In this document: piece by piece, positions 8,817 to 16,155 of the stretch
How positions within the stretch are numbered: position 1 is the stretch's first letter
Layout of the letters: each line of letters opens with the position of its first letter
From: Jannaschia faecimaris
GTDB taxonomy: Bacteria > Pseudomonadota > Alphaproteobacteria > Rhodobacterales > Rhodobacteraceae
DNA length: 64,000 nt
NCBI RefSeq assembly: GCF_900107415.1
Contig: NZ_FNPX01000007.1
Location: 1 to 64,000 of the forward strand
Direction of reading: 5' to 3'
Notes under the pieces: generated by a model
Seen by the model: only the letters and a program-made list of their open reading frames with translations
What the model was told of the DNA's origin: nothing
The model's database searches: none
Translations under genes and position numbers: made by a program

Positions 8817-9320
8817 TCACGATGCCGTGTTCGCCTCATTTACGGGTAAGTTATCGTCGCGTGGTTCGGCCTTGGGCGCATCTGCGGCCTCCAACGCGCG
8901 GGCCAGTCGAAATCCGATGCGCTCGGCCACCTCCTGACTGGGGGACTTTGCAACGGCGCGGAGCATGACGTTCAGTTGGCTCACGTGCTGGATCGCCTGC
9001 ATTGCCTCGCCATTTTCGTTCGTACCCGAAAACGTGACCAGATCGGGCGCGCTGAAGCCGATGCCCTGAATGCGCAGAACACCGGACGGACCGCCGGCAA
9101 AGCCCATACCCGTTACGTGATCATCATCAAGGCTGTCTTCAAAAGCTTTCAATTGAAGGATCACGCGCTGGAACGCCCATTCAGCCGGGCTCTTATCTTT
9201 GTTGCGGCTTACGGAGGCAGGCACCGGCACAGCATGGTCGCGCCCGTCGGCGCGCAAGTCGGCGCAGCGGTGCAGGGCGGCGGCCTCCATGGCATCAGCG
9301 GTCGTGTTGGGTTCGTTCAT
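8817..9320 (-). CDS. DUF6173 family protein
   Basis: A 167-residue cytoplasmic protein of unknown function. The central part, WAFQRVILQLKAFEDSLDDD followed by VLRIQGIGFSAPDLVTFSGT and IQHVSQLNVMLRAVAK, matches my memory of the DUF6173 family common in Rhodobacterales; I cannot confirm with a search. No signal peptide, no membrane segment and no catalytic motif are visible. An ATG four codons earlier (9332) is also possible; neither has a strong ribosome site. Adjacent genes do not suggest a role. Confidence 0.65.
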   Translation of the reverse strand: MNEPNTTADAMEAAALHRCADLRADGRDHAVPVPASVSRNKDKSPAEWAFQRVILQLKAFEDSLDDDHVTGMGFAGGPSGVLRIQGIGFSAPDLVTFSGTNENGEAMQAIQHVSQLNVMLRAVAKSPSQEVAERIGFRLARALEAADAPKAEPRDDNLPVNEANTAS

Positions 9321-9368
9321 AACGCATACCATGGGGTCAGAAGCCGTTCAGCACAACTCAACAACGCG

Positions 9369-10421
9369 TCAGATCGCGTGCCATATCCAGACGCCGTCGT
9401 CCCGTGTTGTGCGCCGCGCGCGCCCCGTCAGGTGCAAATGTTGCAGATGGGCGATGGCCTCGAAGAAGGCCAGGCCATAAAGGCTCTCGCCGATCGTGCG
9501 CTTGAAAAGCGGGGCAAAACACTCGCCGCCGGTTCGTGGCTCCGCCAGATGGGCGTGCAGACGATCCAGCGCGGTGACGTGGTTCTGTCGCAGACTGGCC
9601 ATGCGTGACGGCAGCCCGCGATATGGCAGTTTGTGCCCGGGCAGGACCAGGTGGCCGGGCCGTGCCAGCGGGGAGAGCCGGTCGCATGCGGCCAGCCAGT
9701 CGCCGATGGGGTCGGCGTTCGCCTCGGTCGGATAAAGACCCAGGTTCGGGGAAATCCCGGGCAGCAGTTGGTCGCCGCCCAGCACCAGGTCGCCGTCCAC
9801 CTCATACAGCACCGCATGTTCCACCGCGTGCCCGTCGCCCCGCGCAACCTGCCAGCTACGACCGCCCAGAGTGACCTCCTGCCCCTCCTGAATCCGGGTG
9901 TAACCGACGGGCAGGGGGGCCACGATGTCGGAAAAATTGAAAGGTCGTTCCTGCGCGCGCCGGGCCAGGATTTCAGGGTCCATGCCCCACTGCCGGCAGA
10001 ACTCCGACGTTTCGGGTGTCGGCAATGGTTGTTCGTCCAGCGTCAGCATCCGCGCCATCAGCCAGGCCGTCCGCGTCATCAAAAGCTCGACGCCTTGCCC
10101 TTGCAGCCATCCAGCCAGACCAACGTGATCGGGGTGATGATGCGTCACCAGAAGCCGAGTGATCGGCAAGCCGCCAAGTGGCCCTGCGCGCAGCCTGTCC
10201 AGAATCGCACGGGTCCGCTTGGTATCGAATCCTGTGTCCACCATGGCCCAGCCGTCAGCCTCCCGTAGAAAGAAGACGTTGACGTGGTCCAGCGCCATCG
10301 GCAGGGGCAGCCGCGCCCAAAGGACGCCTTCGGCTACCTCGATCGCGTCGCCTTCGGCGGGGGGCTCGGCCCATGGAAAGGTCAGTCCGACATTTCCGTC
10401 GGGCAGGTCACTATCTTTCAT
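9369..10421 (-). CDS. Metallo-beta-lactamase-fold hydrolase
   Basis: A 350-residue MBL-fold protein. The metal-binding signature THHHPDH is at residues 93-99, preceded by the usual VDTGF, and followed by GDGHAVEHAVL (third metal His), GGDQLLP (bridging Asp) and VLPGHKLPY (last His). The arrangement is of the thioesterase/lactonase-like MBL group (RNase J and class B lactamases differ). An additional C-terminal helical region, about residues 260-350, resembles the winged-helix of LACTB2-like proteins. It lies 64 bp downstream of the acyl-CoA dehydrogenase on the same strand, which fits a role in acyl-thioester or lactone hydrolysis, but the substrate is not shown. Confidence 0.85.
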   Translation of the reverse strand: MKDSDLPDGNVGLTFPWAEPPAEGDAIEVAEGVLWARLPLPMALDHVNVFFLREADGWAMVDTGFDTKRTRAILDRLRAGPLGGLPITRLLVTHHHPDHVGLAGWLQGQGVELLMTRTAWLMARMLTLDEQPLPTPETSEFCRQWGMDPEILARRAQERPFNFSDIVAPLPVGYTRIQEGQEVTLGGRSWQVARGDGHAVEHAVLYEVDGDLVLGGDQLLPGISPNLGLYPTEANADPIGDWLAACDRLSPLARPGHLVLPGHKLPYRGLPSRMASLRQNHVTALDRLHAHLAEPRTGGECFAPLFKRTIGESLYGLAFFEAIAHLQHLHLTGRARRTTRDDGVWIWHAI

Positions 10422-10485
10422 GCGGACCGTCCTTCCTCTTGCCGGAAATATCCCTGGGGGTGCGGCGGGGCTGGCCCCCTTGGCT

Positions 10486-12156
10486 TTAGGCTGCGATCAC
10501 GTCCGTGGAAACCGCGTAAAGTTCCGCGGCACCGGTCCGAGCCTTGGCCATCTCGGCCAAGGCCTCGGGGATCATGCGCCCGGCGGCATAGGTCGCCAGC
10601 GGCGCGCGGGTCGGATCGGCCTTCGCCGCTTTCAGGTGGTAATACGCCCCCAAGATTCGGGCAAAGGCGTTCAGGTAAGACACCGCCCCGGCGAACCGGT
10701 CCTGCATGTCCTGATCCAGCATCCACTTTGTCAGGGTGCGAAGATGCGATGCGGCGGCGCGCAGGTCTTCGTTCCCGAAGCCCTCGATCTCGTCGATCAG
10801 GGCGAAGGCTGCGACACCGCCGTCCATCAACTTGCGCCCCACCAGGTCCATCGCCTGAATGCCATTGGTGCCTTCGTAAATCGCGGTGACACGGACGTCG
10901 CGCAGGTATTGCGCGGCACCTGTCTCCTCCACGAAGCCCATGCCGCCGTGCACCTGGATTCCGTCGCCGGCGACCTTGATGCCGGTGTCGGTGCCGAACG
11001 CTTTGGCAATGGGCGTCAGGAATGCACCACGCGCCTTCCAGGCTGCGTCTCCGGTCGCCTTGGCCATATCGAGCGCCACGGCACAATCAAGCGCAATGGC
11101 CCGGACAGCAAAGGTGTCGGCCTTCATGCCCAGCACCATACGGCGCACGTCGGCGTGCTCCAATATGGTCCCGTCGCCGCCGGGCGTCTTGCCTTGTTTG
11201 CGGTCCATGGCATAGCCAATGGCGTGCTGCATTGCGGCCTCGGCCACGGAAAGGCCCTGTACGCCCACACCAAGACGGGCATTGTTCATCATGGTGAACA
11301 TCGCGGCCATGCCCTTGTGCGGCTCACCCACGAGCCAGCCGGTTGCACCATCGTACTGCATCACCGCCGTCGGGGAGCCGTGCAGGCCCAGCTTGTGCTC
11401 CAGGCTGACGACCTTCAGCGTGTTGGCCACGCCGGGGGTACCGTTTTCGTCCGGGATGCGCTTGGGCACCATGAACAGGCTGATGCCGCGCGTGCCTTCG
11501 GTCCCGTCGGGCAGGCGGGCAAGGACGAGGTGGCAGATGTTCTCGGAAAAATCGTTATCCCCCCAAGAGATATAGATTTTCTGACCCGTAACTGCATAGG
11601 TCCCGTCGCCATTGGGTTCGGCCTTGGTGCGCAGGGCACCGACGTCCGATCCGGCCTGCGCTTCGGTCAGGTTCATCGTGCCGCACCATTCGCCCGAGAT
11701 AAGCTTGGGGATATAGGTCTTCTGGATTTCGGGGGAGGCATGGGCCTCCAGCGCCTCGATCTGGCCCTGGGTCATCAGGGGATTCAGCTGCAGCGACAGG
11801 CAGGCCGAGCCCATCATTTCATTCACTGCCATGGTTAGTGCGATGGGAAGGCCCATCCCGCCATGCTCCGGATCGGCCGACATGCCCAGCCATCCGCCTT
11901 CGGCGATGGCCGCGAATCCATCGGCAAATCCGGGCGACGTGCGAACCACGCCGTTCTCCAGTGTCGCGGGATTCAAGTCGCCCGCGCGATTGAGAGGGGC
12001 CAGGATGTCTTCGCACATCTTGCCAGCCTCTTTCAGGATTGCTTCGACCATGTCGGGCGTTGCCTCGGCAAAGCGGTCGGTGGCCGCGACGCGGTCGAAC
12101 CCGACAACGTGATCGAGGACGAAACGCAATTCGGATACGGGTGCGCGATAGGGCAT
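10486..12156 (-). CDS. Acyl-CoA dehydrogenase, DmdC/large C-terminal-domain type
   Basis: FAD-dependent alpha,beta-dehydrogenation of an acyl-CoA. The 556-residue chain is longer than classical enzymes (about 380), with the extra C-terminal domain (PF12806-type) from about residue 460. Seen: MNLTEAQAGSDVGALRT (FAD/substrate loop), QKIYISWGDND, GDGIQVHGGMGF, and AIYEGTNGIQAMDLVGRK, whose Glu is the catalytic base. This architecture includes DmdC (3-methylmercaptopropionyl-CoA dehydrogenase of DMSP degradation), but many paralogues in roseobacters act on other acyl chains, and no dmdB or dmdD is beside it. GGGAGG precedes the start at 12156. Likely cotranscribed with the MBL-fold gene. Confidence 0.88.
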   Translation of the reverse strand: MPYRAPVSELRFVLDHVVGFDRVAATDRFAEATPDMVEAILKEAGKMCEDILAPLNRAGDLNPATLENGVVRTSPGFADGFAAIAEGGWLGMSADPEHGGMGLPIALTMAVNEMMGSACLSLQLNPLMTQGQIEALEAHASPEIQKTYIPKLISGEWCGTMNLTEAQAGSDVGALRTKAEPNGDGTYAVTGQKIYISWGDNDFSENICHLVLARLPDGTEGTRGISLFMVPKRIPDENGTPGVANTLKVVSLEHKLGLHGSPTAVMQYDGATGWLVGEPHKGMAAMFTMMNNARLGVGVQGLSVAEAAMQHAIGYAMDRKQGKTPGGDGTILEHADVRRMVLGMKADTFAVRAIALDCAVALDMAKATGDAAWKARGAFLTPIAKAFGTDTGIKVAGDGIQVHGGMGFVEETGAAQYLRDVRVTAIYEGTNGIQAMDLVGRKLMDGGVAAFALIDEIEGFGNEDLRAAASHLRTLTKWMLDQDMQDRFAGAVSYLNAFARILGAYYHLKAAKADPTRAPLATYAAGRMIPEALAEMAKARTGAAELYAVSTDVIAA

Positions 12157-12229
12157 GTGAAACCTCCCATTTCAGGATCCAGACCTGTAGGGGTCCTTCT
12201 GTTATCCGGAACTTAGGGCGTGGACGGGC

Positions 12230-13198
12230 ATGTCATCAACTGAAACACGACGTCACAGGGTGCAGGTTCTTGGCCCGCACCAGGTTGATGCGGCCGCTGA
12301 GACCCTGCGTGGGGGCGGACTTTTGGCTTTCCCGACCGAGACGGTCTATGGTTTGGGCGCTGATGCGACCAACGGTGAGGCAGTCGCCCGCATCTTTGCG
12401 GCCAAGGGGCGACCAAGCTTCAACCCGTTAATCGTGCACGTGGTGGACATCGCGGCAGCGGAAGAATTTGCCATGTTCGACGCCGCCGCGCGCGATCTGG
12501 CGATGCATTTCTGGCCCGGCCCTCTGACGCTGGTCTTGCCCCTGCGTAAGGGGCATCGGTTGTCGCCGCTGGTGACGGCAGGTCTGGACACGGTTGCGGT
12601 GCGTGTACCGGCGTCCCCGTTGGCGCGCGATTTGCTGGCGGCGGTCGGTGGGCCCGTGGCGGCCCCGTCGGCCAATCCATCTGGCCGCGTGTCGGCGACG
12701 CGGGCGGCGCATGTGGTCGACGGTCTGGGCGACCGGATCGACGGCGTGCTGGATGGCGGGCCTTGCGCGGTCGGGCTGGAATCGACGATTCTGCGGGCGA
12801 CGCCCCTGGCGCTGCTGCGCGAAGGTGGGCTGGCGGCGGAAGAAATAAAGGCATTGCTGGGGCGCACCCTGCCGCGCGATGTCACGCCGGGCAAGGTTCA
12901 GGCCCCAGGGCAATTGTCGTCCCACTATGCCCCGGGACGGCCGGTTCGCATGGGCGTGACGGTTGCAGATCCGACGGCGGTGTTGCTGGGCTTCGGCGAT
13001 ATCGCGGGGGACCTGAACCTGTCTCCCACCGGCGATATGGTCGAGGCGGCGGCCAACCTCTTTGACCATTTTCACGCGATTGATGCGCTGGCCGCGTCGC
13101 TGGGTAAGGTCCGGATCGACGTGGCCCCCGTACCGGAAACCGGTCTGGGTCGCGCGATCAATGACCGGCTGCGCCGCGCGGCGGCCCCGCGCCCTTGA
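12230..13198 (+). CDS. tsaC: L-threonylcarbamoyladenylate synthase (Sua5/YwlC type)
   Basis: Makes threonylcarbamoyl-AMP from threonine, bicarbonate and ATP for the t6A37 modification of ANN-decoding tRNAs. The YrdC core occupies about residues 15-205 with FPTETVYGLGADA, KGRPSFNPLIVH and APSANPSG; then comes the Sua5-specific C-terminal domain (GQLSSHYAP linker, about 215-322). At 322 residues it is the long Sua5 form, not the short TsaC. It is divergent from the acyl-CoA dehydrogenase and 52 bp before the DsbD-N protein. The ribosome site at 12230 is weak but no better start exists. Confidence 0.94.
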   Translation: MSSTETRRHRVQVLGPHQVDAAAETLRGGGLLAFPTETVYGLGADATNGEAVARIFAAKGRPSFNPLIVHVVDIAAAEEFAMFDAAARDLAMHFWPGPLTLVLPLRKGHRLSPLVTAGLDTVAVRVPASPLARDLLAAVGGPVAAPSANPSGRVSATRAAHVVDGLGDRIDGVLDGGPCAVGLESTILRATPLALLREGGLAAEEIKALLGRTLPRDVTPGKVQAPGQLSSHYAPGRPVRMGVTVADPTAVLLGFGDIAGDLNLSPTGDMVEAAANLFDHFHAIDALAASLGKVRIDVAPVPETGLGRAINDRLRRAAAPRP

Positions 13199-13250
13199 TG
13201 CCGTACTTATGCCGTAGCCGTGATTTCCATTGGTCAGGATCATCGCCTAA

Positions 13251-14060
13251 ATGATCCGGAAGATGCTGACATTCATTCGACTCCTGACATTTGCAGTGCT
13301 GCTTGGTGCCGTGGCCCCGGCGATGGCGCGCGCGCAGATCACCGATATGTCCCAGGTTATCTCGGTCGAAGTGTTGCCCGGCTGGCGGCGCGCTGACGGC
13401 ACTCATGTCGCAGGTTTGAGGTTCAGTCTGAAACGCGGCTGGAAGACCTATTGGCGCAGTGCCGGGGCGGCCGGTATTTCGCCGCAGATGGATTGGCGCG
13501 GGTCGCGCAACGTCCGGTCGGTAACGCCGGCCTGGCCAACGCCGTCGGTTTTCCGGCAAGGCGATGCGCTGTCCATCGGGTACGACCGGGACTTTATTCT
13601 GCCGCTTCTGATCGCGGCGGGCAATGGACCGGCGGAACTGCGCGGGCGCGTGGATATCGGTGTCTGCGCCGACATCTGCTTGCCGGCCCAGGTTGATGTC
13701 GCCGCAGTCCTGAATATCGGCGGACAGGAGGATCCTGGCATTCGCGCTGCGCTCGCCGACCGTCCGCGCCGGGTCGAGGCGCGGGCGAGATGCCTGCTGC
13801 GCCCGATCGCCAACGGGTTCGCGATTACAGGTCAGATCGAGGTGCCGTCGCAGGGGCGCGCCGAAGCCGTCGTGTTTGAGATGCCCGACCCGGATGTCTG
13901 GGTGACGGACGCACGGGTGACCCGGCGCGGCGGTCGTATCGATGCCTCCGCGCAGATGTTGAAGTCGGGAAACCGGTCGTTCGGCATCGACCGCAGCCAG
14001 ATGCGGATCACCGTCATCGGCAGCCGCGGCGCGGTCGAGGTGATGGGTTGCACGGGGTAA
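13251..14060 (+). CDS. Secreted DsbD N-terminal-domain protein
   Basis: A 269-residue exported protein with a signal peptide (about residues 1-28, ending AMARAQ). The core resembles the DsbD N-terminal / DsbC-like immunoglobulin-fold domain (PF11412): GWKTYWRSAG, and the paired cysteines of DIGVCADICLPAQ (Cys139, Cys143), which in DsbD pass electrons to periplasmic substrates. The membrane and thioredoxin domains of full DsbD are absent, so this is a stand-alone periplasmic thiol protein whose reductant must come from elsewhere. Only these two Cys, one at about residue 180 (ARCLL) and one near the C-terminus (GCTG) are present. It follows tsaC closely; a link is not obvious. Confidence 0.82.
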   Translation: MIRKMLTFIRLLTFAVLLGAVAPAMARAQITDMSQVISVEVLPGWRRADGTHVAGLRFSLKRGWKTYWRSAGAAGISPQMDWRGSRNVRSVTPAWPTPSVFRQGDALSIGYDRDFILPLLIAAGNGPAELRGRVDIGVCADICLPAQVDVAAVLNIGGQEDPGIRAALADRPRRVEARARCLLRPIANGFAITGQIEVPSQGRAEAVVFEMPDPDVWVTDARVTRRGGRIDASAQMLKSGNRSFGIDRSQMRITVIGSRGAVEVMGCTG

Positions 14061-14184
14061 GCGATTGCTCCGAATTTGCGCAATTCCCCGCCGACGTGGT
14101 CATAATGTCGCGAGTTTCACATCTTTCACTTGAAGACCGGGGCAAGCCGTTCCACCTTACGTAGTAGGAAGAAGGAGAGTTGAG

Positions 14185-14325
14185 ATGGCCGGAAAGCGGA
14201 GTGGCTTGCGCAAAGTGATCGACGCGGTGTCGGACCGTCTGTCTGAACTCCTTGGATCGTTGGCACCGCAACCCGATGCAATCCCGATCCCAGTACGTAA
14301 CGATGAACGGCATCGTCGCCGTTAA
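14185..14325 (+). CDS. Small basic hypothetical protein
   Basis: A 46-residue open frame with a strong ribosome site (AAGGAGAG, about six bases before ATG) and a clear terminator 25 bases after its stop, so it is likely a real transcription unit. The product starts MAGKRSGLRKVIDAV, continues with an amphipathic helix (SDRLSELLGSL) and ends in a His/Arg-rich tail. No family recognised; no membrane segment. It might be a small regulator or DNA/RNA-binding peptide, but that is only a guess from the charge. Confidence 0.6.
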   Translation: MAGKRSGLRKVIDAVSDRLSELLGSLAPQPDAIPIPVRNDERHRRR

Positions 14326-14349
14326 AACTCAGTGATTGAAATGACAATT

Positions 14350-14376
14350 GCCGCGTCCCCACAGGCGCGGCTTTTT
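14350..14376 (+). terminator. Intrinsic terminator after the small basic ORF
   Basis: GCCGCG (14350-14355) pairs with CGCGGC (14366-14371), followed directly by TTTTT. It ends the transcript containing the 46-residue ORF and probably also shields the Nudix gene on the other strand. Confidence 0.85.
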
Positions 14377-14419
14377 GTTGTGTGACGATCGACCGGGGAC
14401 GGCGAGTCTCAAGGTTGGA

Positions 14420-14884
14420 TCAGGAGGCGGCGCGACGCAGCATCGGACCGGCAACAGGCGTCTTCTTGGGCTTGACGATCAGCTGCGACAACATGTCGGC
14501 CAAGTCCGGCTCGTCGACCAGCTTGGCCGCCTCGGCGAGTGAGAACCACTTGCGCGTGCGCTGGCCCTTTTCCTTCCAATCGTTTTTCAGCTTTTCGACG
14601 ATCATCGGATAGACACGCACGCGGCAAGGCAGCGGCGTGCCGTCGTCCATAATCTTGTCATAGCTGTACGTGCCGAAAACCTCTCGCGCGATGTGGCCCT
14701 TGGCCCCAGCCTCCTCCAACGCTTCGATGGCGGCGGCGGCCCATGGCTTCACGTCTTTCATGGTCCAGCCCTTAGGCACGATCCAACGACCCGTGCCGCG
14801 GGATGTGATCATCAGGACTTCAACTTCGTCTCTATCGTTCCAACGCAGTGGAAGCGCCGCAATCTGCTCTTTGGTTTTTTTCAT
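14420..14884 (-). CDS. Nudix hydrolase
   Basis: A 154-residue Nudix protein. The Nudix box is present as PKGWTMKDVKPWAAAAIEALEEAGAKG; the essential E-x-x-E-E-x-G part is intact (EALEEAG), but the canonical Arg before it and the first Glu of the box are replaced, as in diphosphoinositol/diadenosine polyphosphate hydrolase-like (DIPP) members. WIVPKGW before the box supports that subgroup. The start MKKTKEQ at 14884 follows AAGGAG. Likely substrate: nucleoside polyphosphates or inositol pyrophosphates; not proven. Confidence 0.87.
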   Translation of the reverse strand: MKKTKEQIAALPLRWNDRDEVEVLMITSRGTGRWIVPKGWTMKDVKPWAAAAIEALEEAGAKGHIAREVFGTYSYDKIMDDGTPLPCRVRVYPMIVEKLKNDWKEKGQRTRKWFSLAEAAKLVDEPDLADMLSQLIVKPKKTPVAGPMLRRAAS

Positions 14885-14965
14885 TTCCGGCTCCTTGGCC
14901 CCCCAAGGTATCAGGCAGTGTGCCATATATGTGACTCGCGCGCAAATGAAGGGTCGGGCCGGGTC

Positions 14966-15637
14966 TCAGGAAAGTTCTTCGATTTGCTTCAAAGATGCAA
15001 TTTCGGCCCAAGGCGCGAAATCGTCGATCGGCGTCAGCTGATATCCACCCTTGACGTGGACGTAAGCGACCCGCGCCGCCTGCGCGGTTTTCCAGTCGGT
15101 AACGGAGTCGCCGACGTAAATTGCCTGATCCGGCGTTGCACCCAGATCCGCGATCACCCGCAGGAGCGGGGCTGGATCGGGTTTGCGCACCGGCAGGCTG
15201 TCGCCCCCCAAAACGGCATCGAACGGGCCAAGGCTCATCGCCCGGAGGATCGCACGGGTCGGGGCGACGGGTTTGTTGGTGCAGAGCCCCAGTTTCAAAC
15301 CGCGCGCGGCCAGGGCGCGCAGCCCATCTTTGGCCCCCGGATAGGCCGTCGTGCCGGTCATCGCGTATCGGTCATAATGTTCCATGAAGCGGGCGACAGC
15401 ATCCGGGTGAGCCGCCGGCGCGACCCCGGCCCAGAGCAGCGATCGCTCGACCAGCTTGGGCACGCCGTTGCCAATAAAACCGATCACGGTCGGCAGGTCG
15501 GGCTGCGGCAAATTCTGCTCGGCCAGCATAGCGCAGGCGGCCAAACGCAGGCCGGGTGCGCTGTCGATAAGGGTGCCGTCGAGGTCGAACACGACGGCGC
15601 GGATGGGTAGCGTCGGGGCAAGGGGTGTCAACTGCAC
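14966..15637 (-). CDS. gph: Phosphoglycolate phosphatase, HAD superfamily
   Basis: HAD-type phosphatase removing 2-phosphoglycolate (formed by RubisCO oxygenation or DNA-end repair). The 223-residue product has motif I VVFDLDGTLIDSAPGL, motif II CTNKP, and motif III/IV with KPDPAP and YVGDSVTDWKTA. No ATG stands at a sensible place; a GTG at 15637 after GCAGGTGCGCC is used, overlapping the cytochrome gene end by 10 bp. It is the last gene of the apparent iorA-iorB-cytochrome operon, probably by transcriptional accident. Confidence 0.87.
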   Translation of the reverse strand: MQLTPLAPTLPIRAVVFDLDGTLIDSAPGLRLAACAMLAEQNLPQPDLPTVIGFIGNGVPKLVERSLLWAGVAPAAHPDAVARFMEHYDRYAMTGTTAYPGAKDGLRALAARGLKLGLCTNKPVAPTRAILRAMSLGPFDAVLGGDSLPVRKPDPAPLLRVIADLGATPDQAIYVGDSVTDWKTAQAARVAYVHVKGGYQLTPIDDFAPWAEIASLKQIEELS

Positions 15638-16155
15638 GGCGCACCTGCGTCGGCCCAGGCGAGGATCGCGGCGGCTGCTTTCTCCGGCGTGCCGGGCGCG
15701 GGTTGCCGCCCCGGACCCGGTTCCCATCCCCAGATGACCAAGGGATCGTGGACGATATGATCGGCGACTTCGTCAAGGGTGCGCCCGCCATTGCGCTCCG
15801 GATCCTTGAGTTGTTCGCAGATCTCGGTCGGCGTGCGCGTGGCCCATTGCATCTCGGGTGGGGGCAGGGCCCAGCCTTCGGCCCCCGGCGCGCTGCCCTC
15901 CAGAACCCCGTTTTGTTCGCTGTGGCAGGTGGAGCAGGGCAGCGTCTCTATCCCCATTCGGCTCTCTCCGGCCTGCACGTGGTACCCGTGGTGCCTGGTT
16001 CCGCCCGTGTCGGTCGACCACAACGGGATACCATCGGCACCCACATGGCAATTGGCGCAACGCGGATGCAAAAGGACGTCCGCGATCGGATCGAACGTCT
16101 GCGCGGTAGCGGACGCGCCGAGAGTCAGTGCGGTCAGAAGGATCAACCTGTTCAT
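15628..16155 (-). CDS. Periplasmic diheme cytochrome c-like protein
   Basis: A 175-residue exported protein, signal peptide about residues 1-19 (ends ATAQ), with two CxxCH heme sites: CANCH at 33-37 and CSTCH at 74-78. Candidate axial Met or His residues follow (RMGIE, MQWAT). It overlaps the molybdopterin subunit gene by ATGA at 16152-16155, so translation is coupled; the natural reading is that it accepts electrons from the periplasmic molybdenum hydroxylase and passes them to the respiratory chain. I do not know a named family with certainty. Confidence 0.82.
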   Translation of the reverse strand: MNRLILLTALTLGASATAQTFDPIADVLLHPRCANCHVGADGIPLWSTDTGGTRHHGYHVQAGESRMGIETLPCSTCHSEQNGVLEGSAPGAEGWALPPPEMQWATRTPTEICEQLKDPERNGGRTLDEVADHIVHDPLVIWGWEPGPGRQPAPGTPEKAAAAILAWADAGAPCS

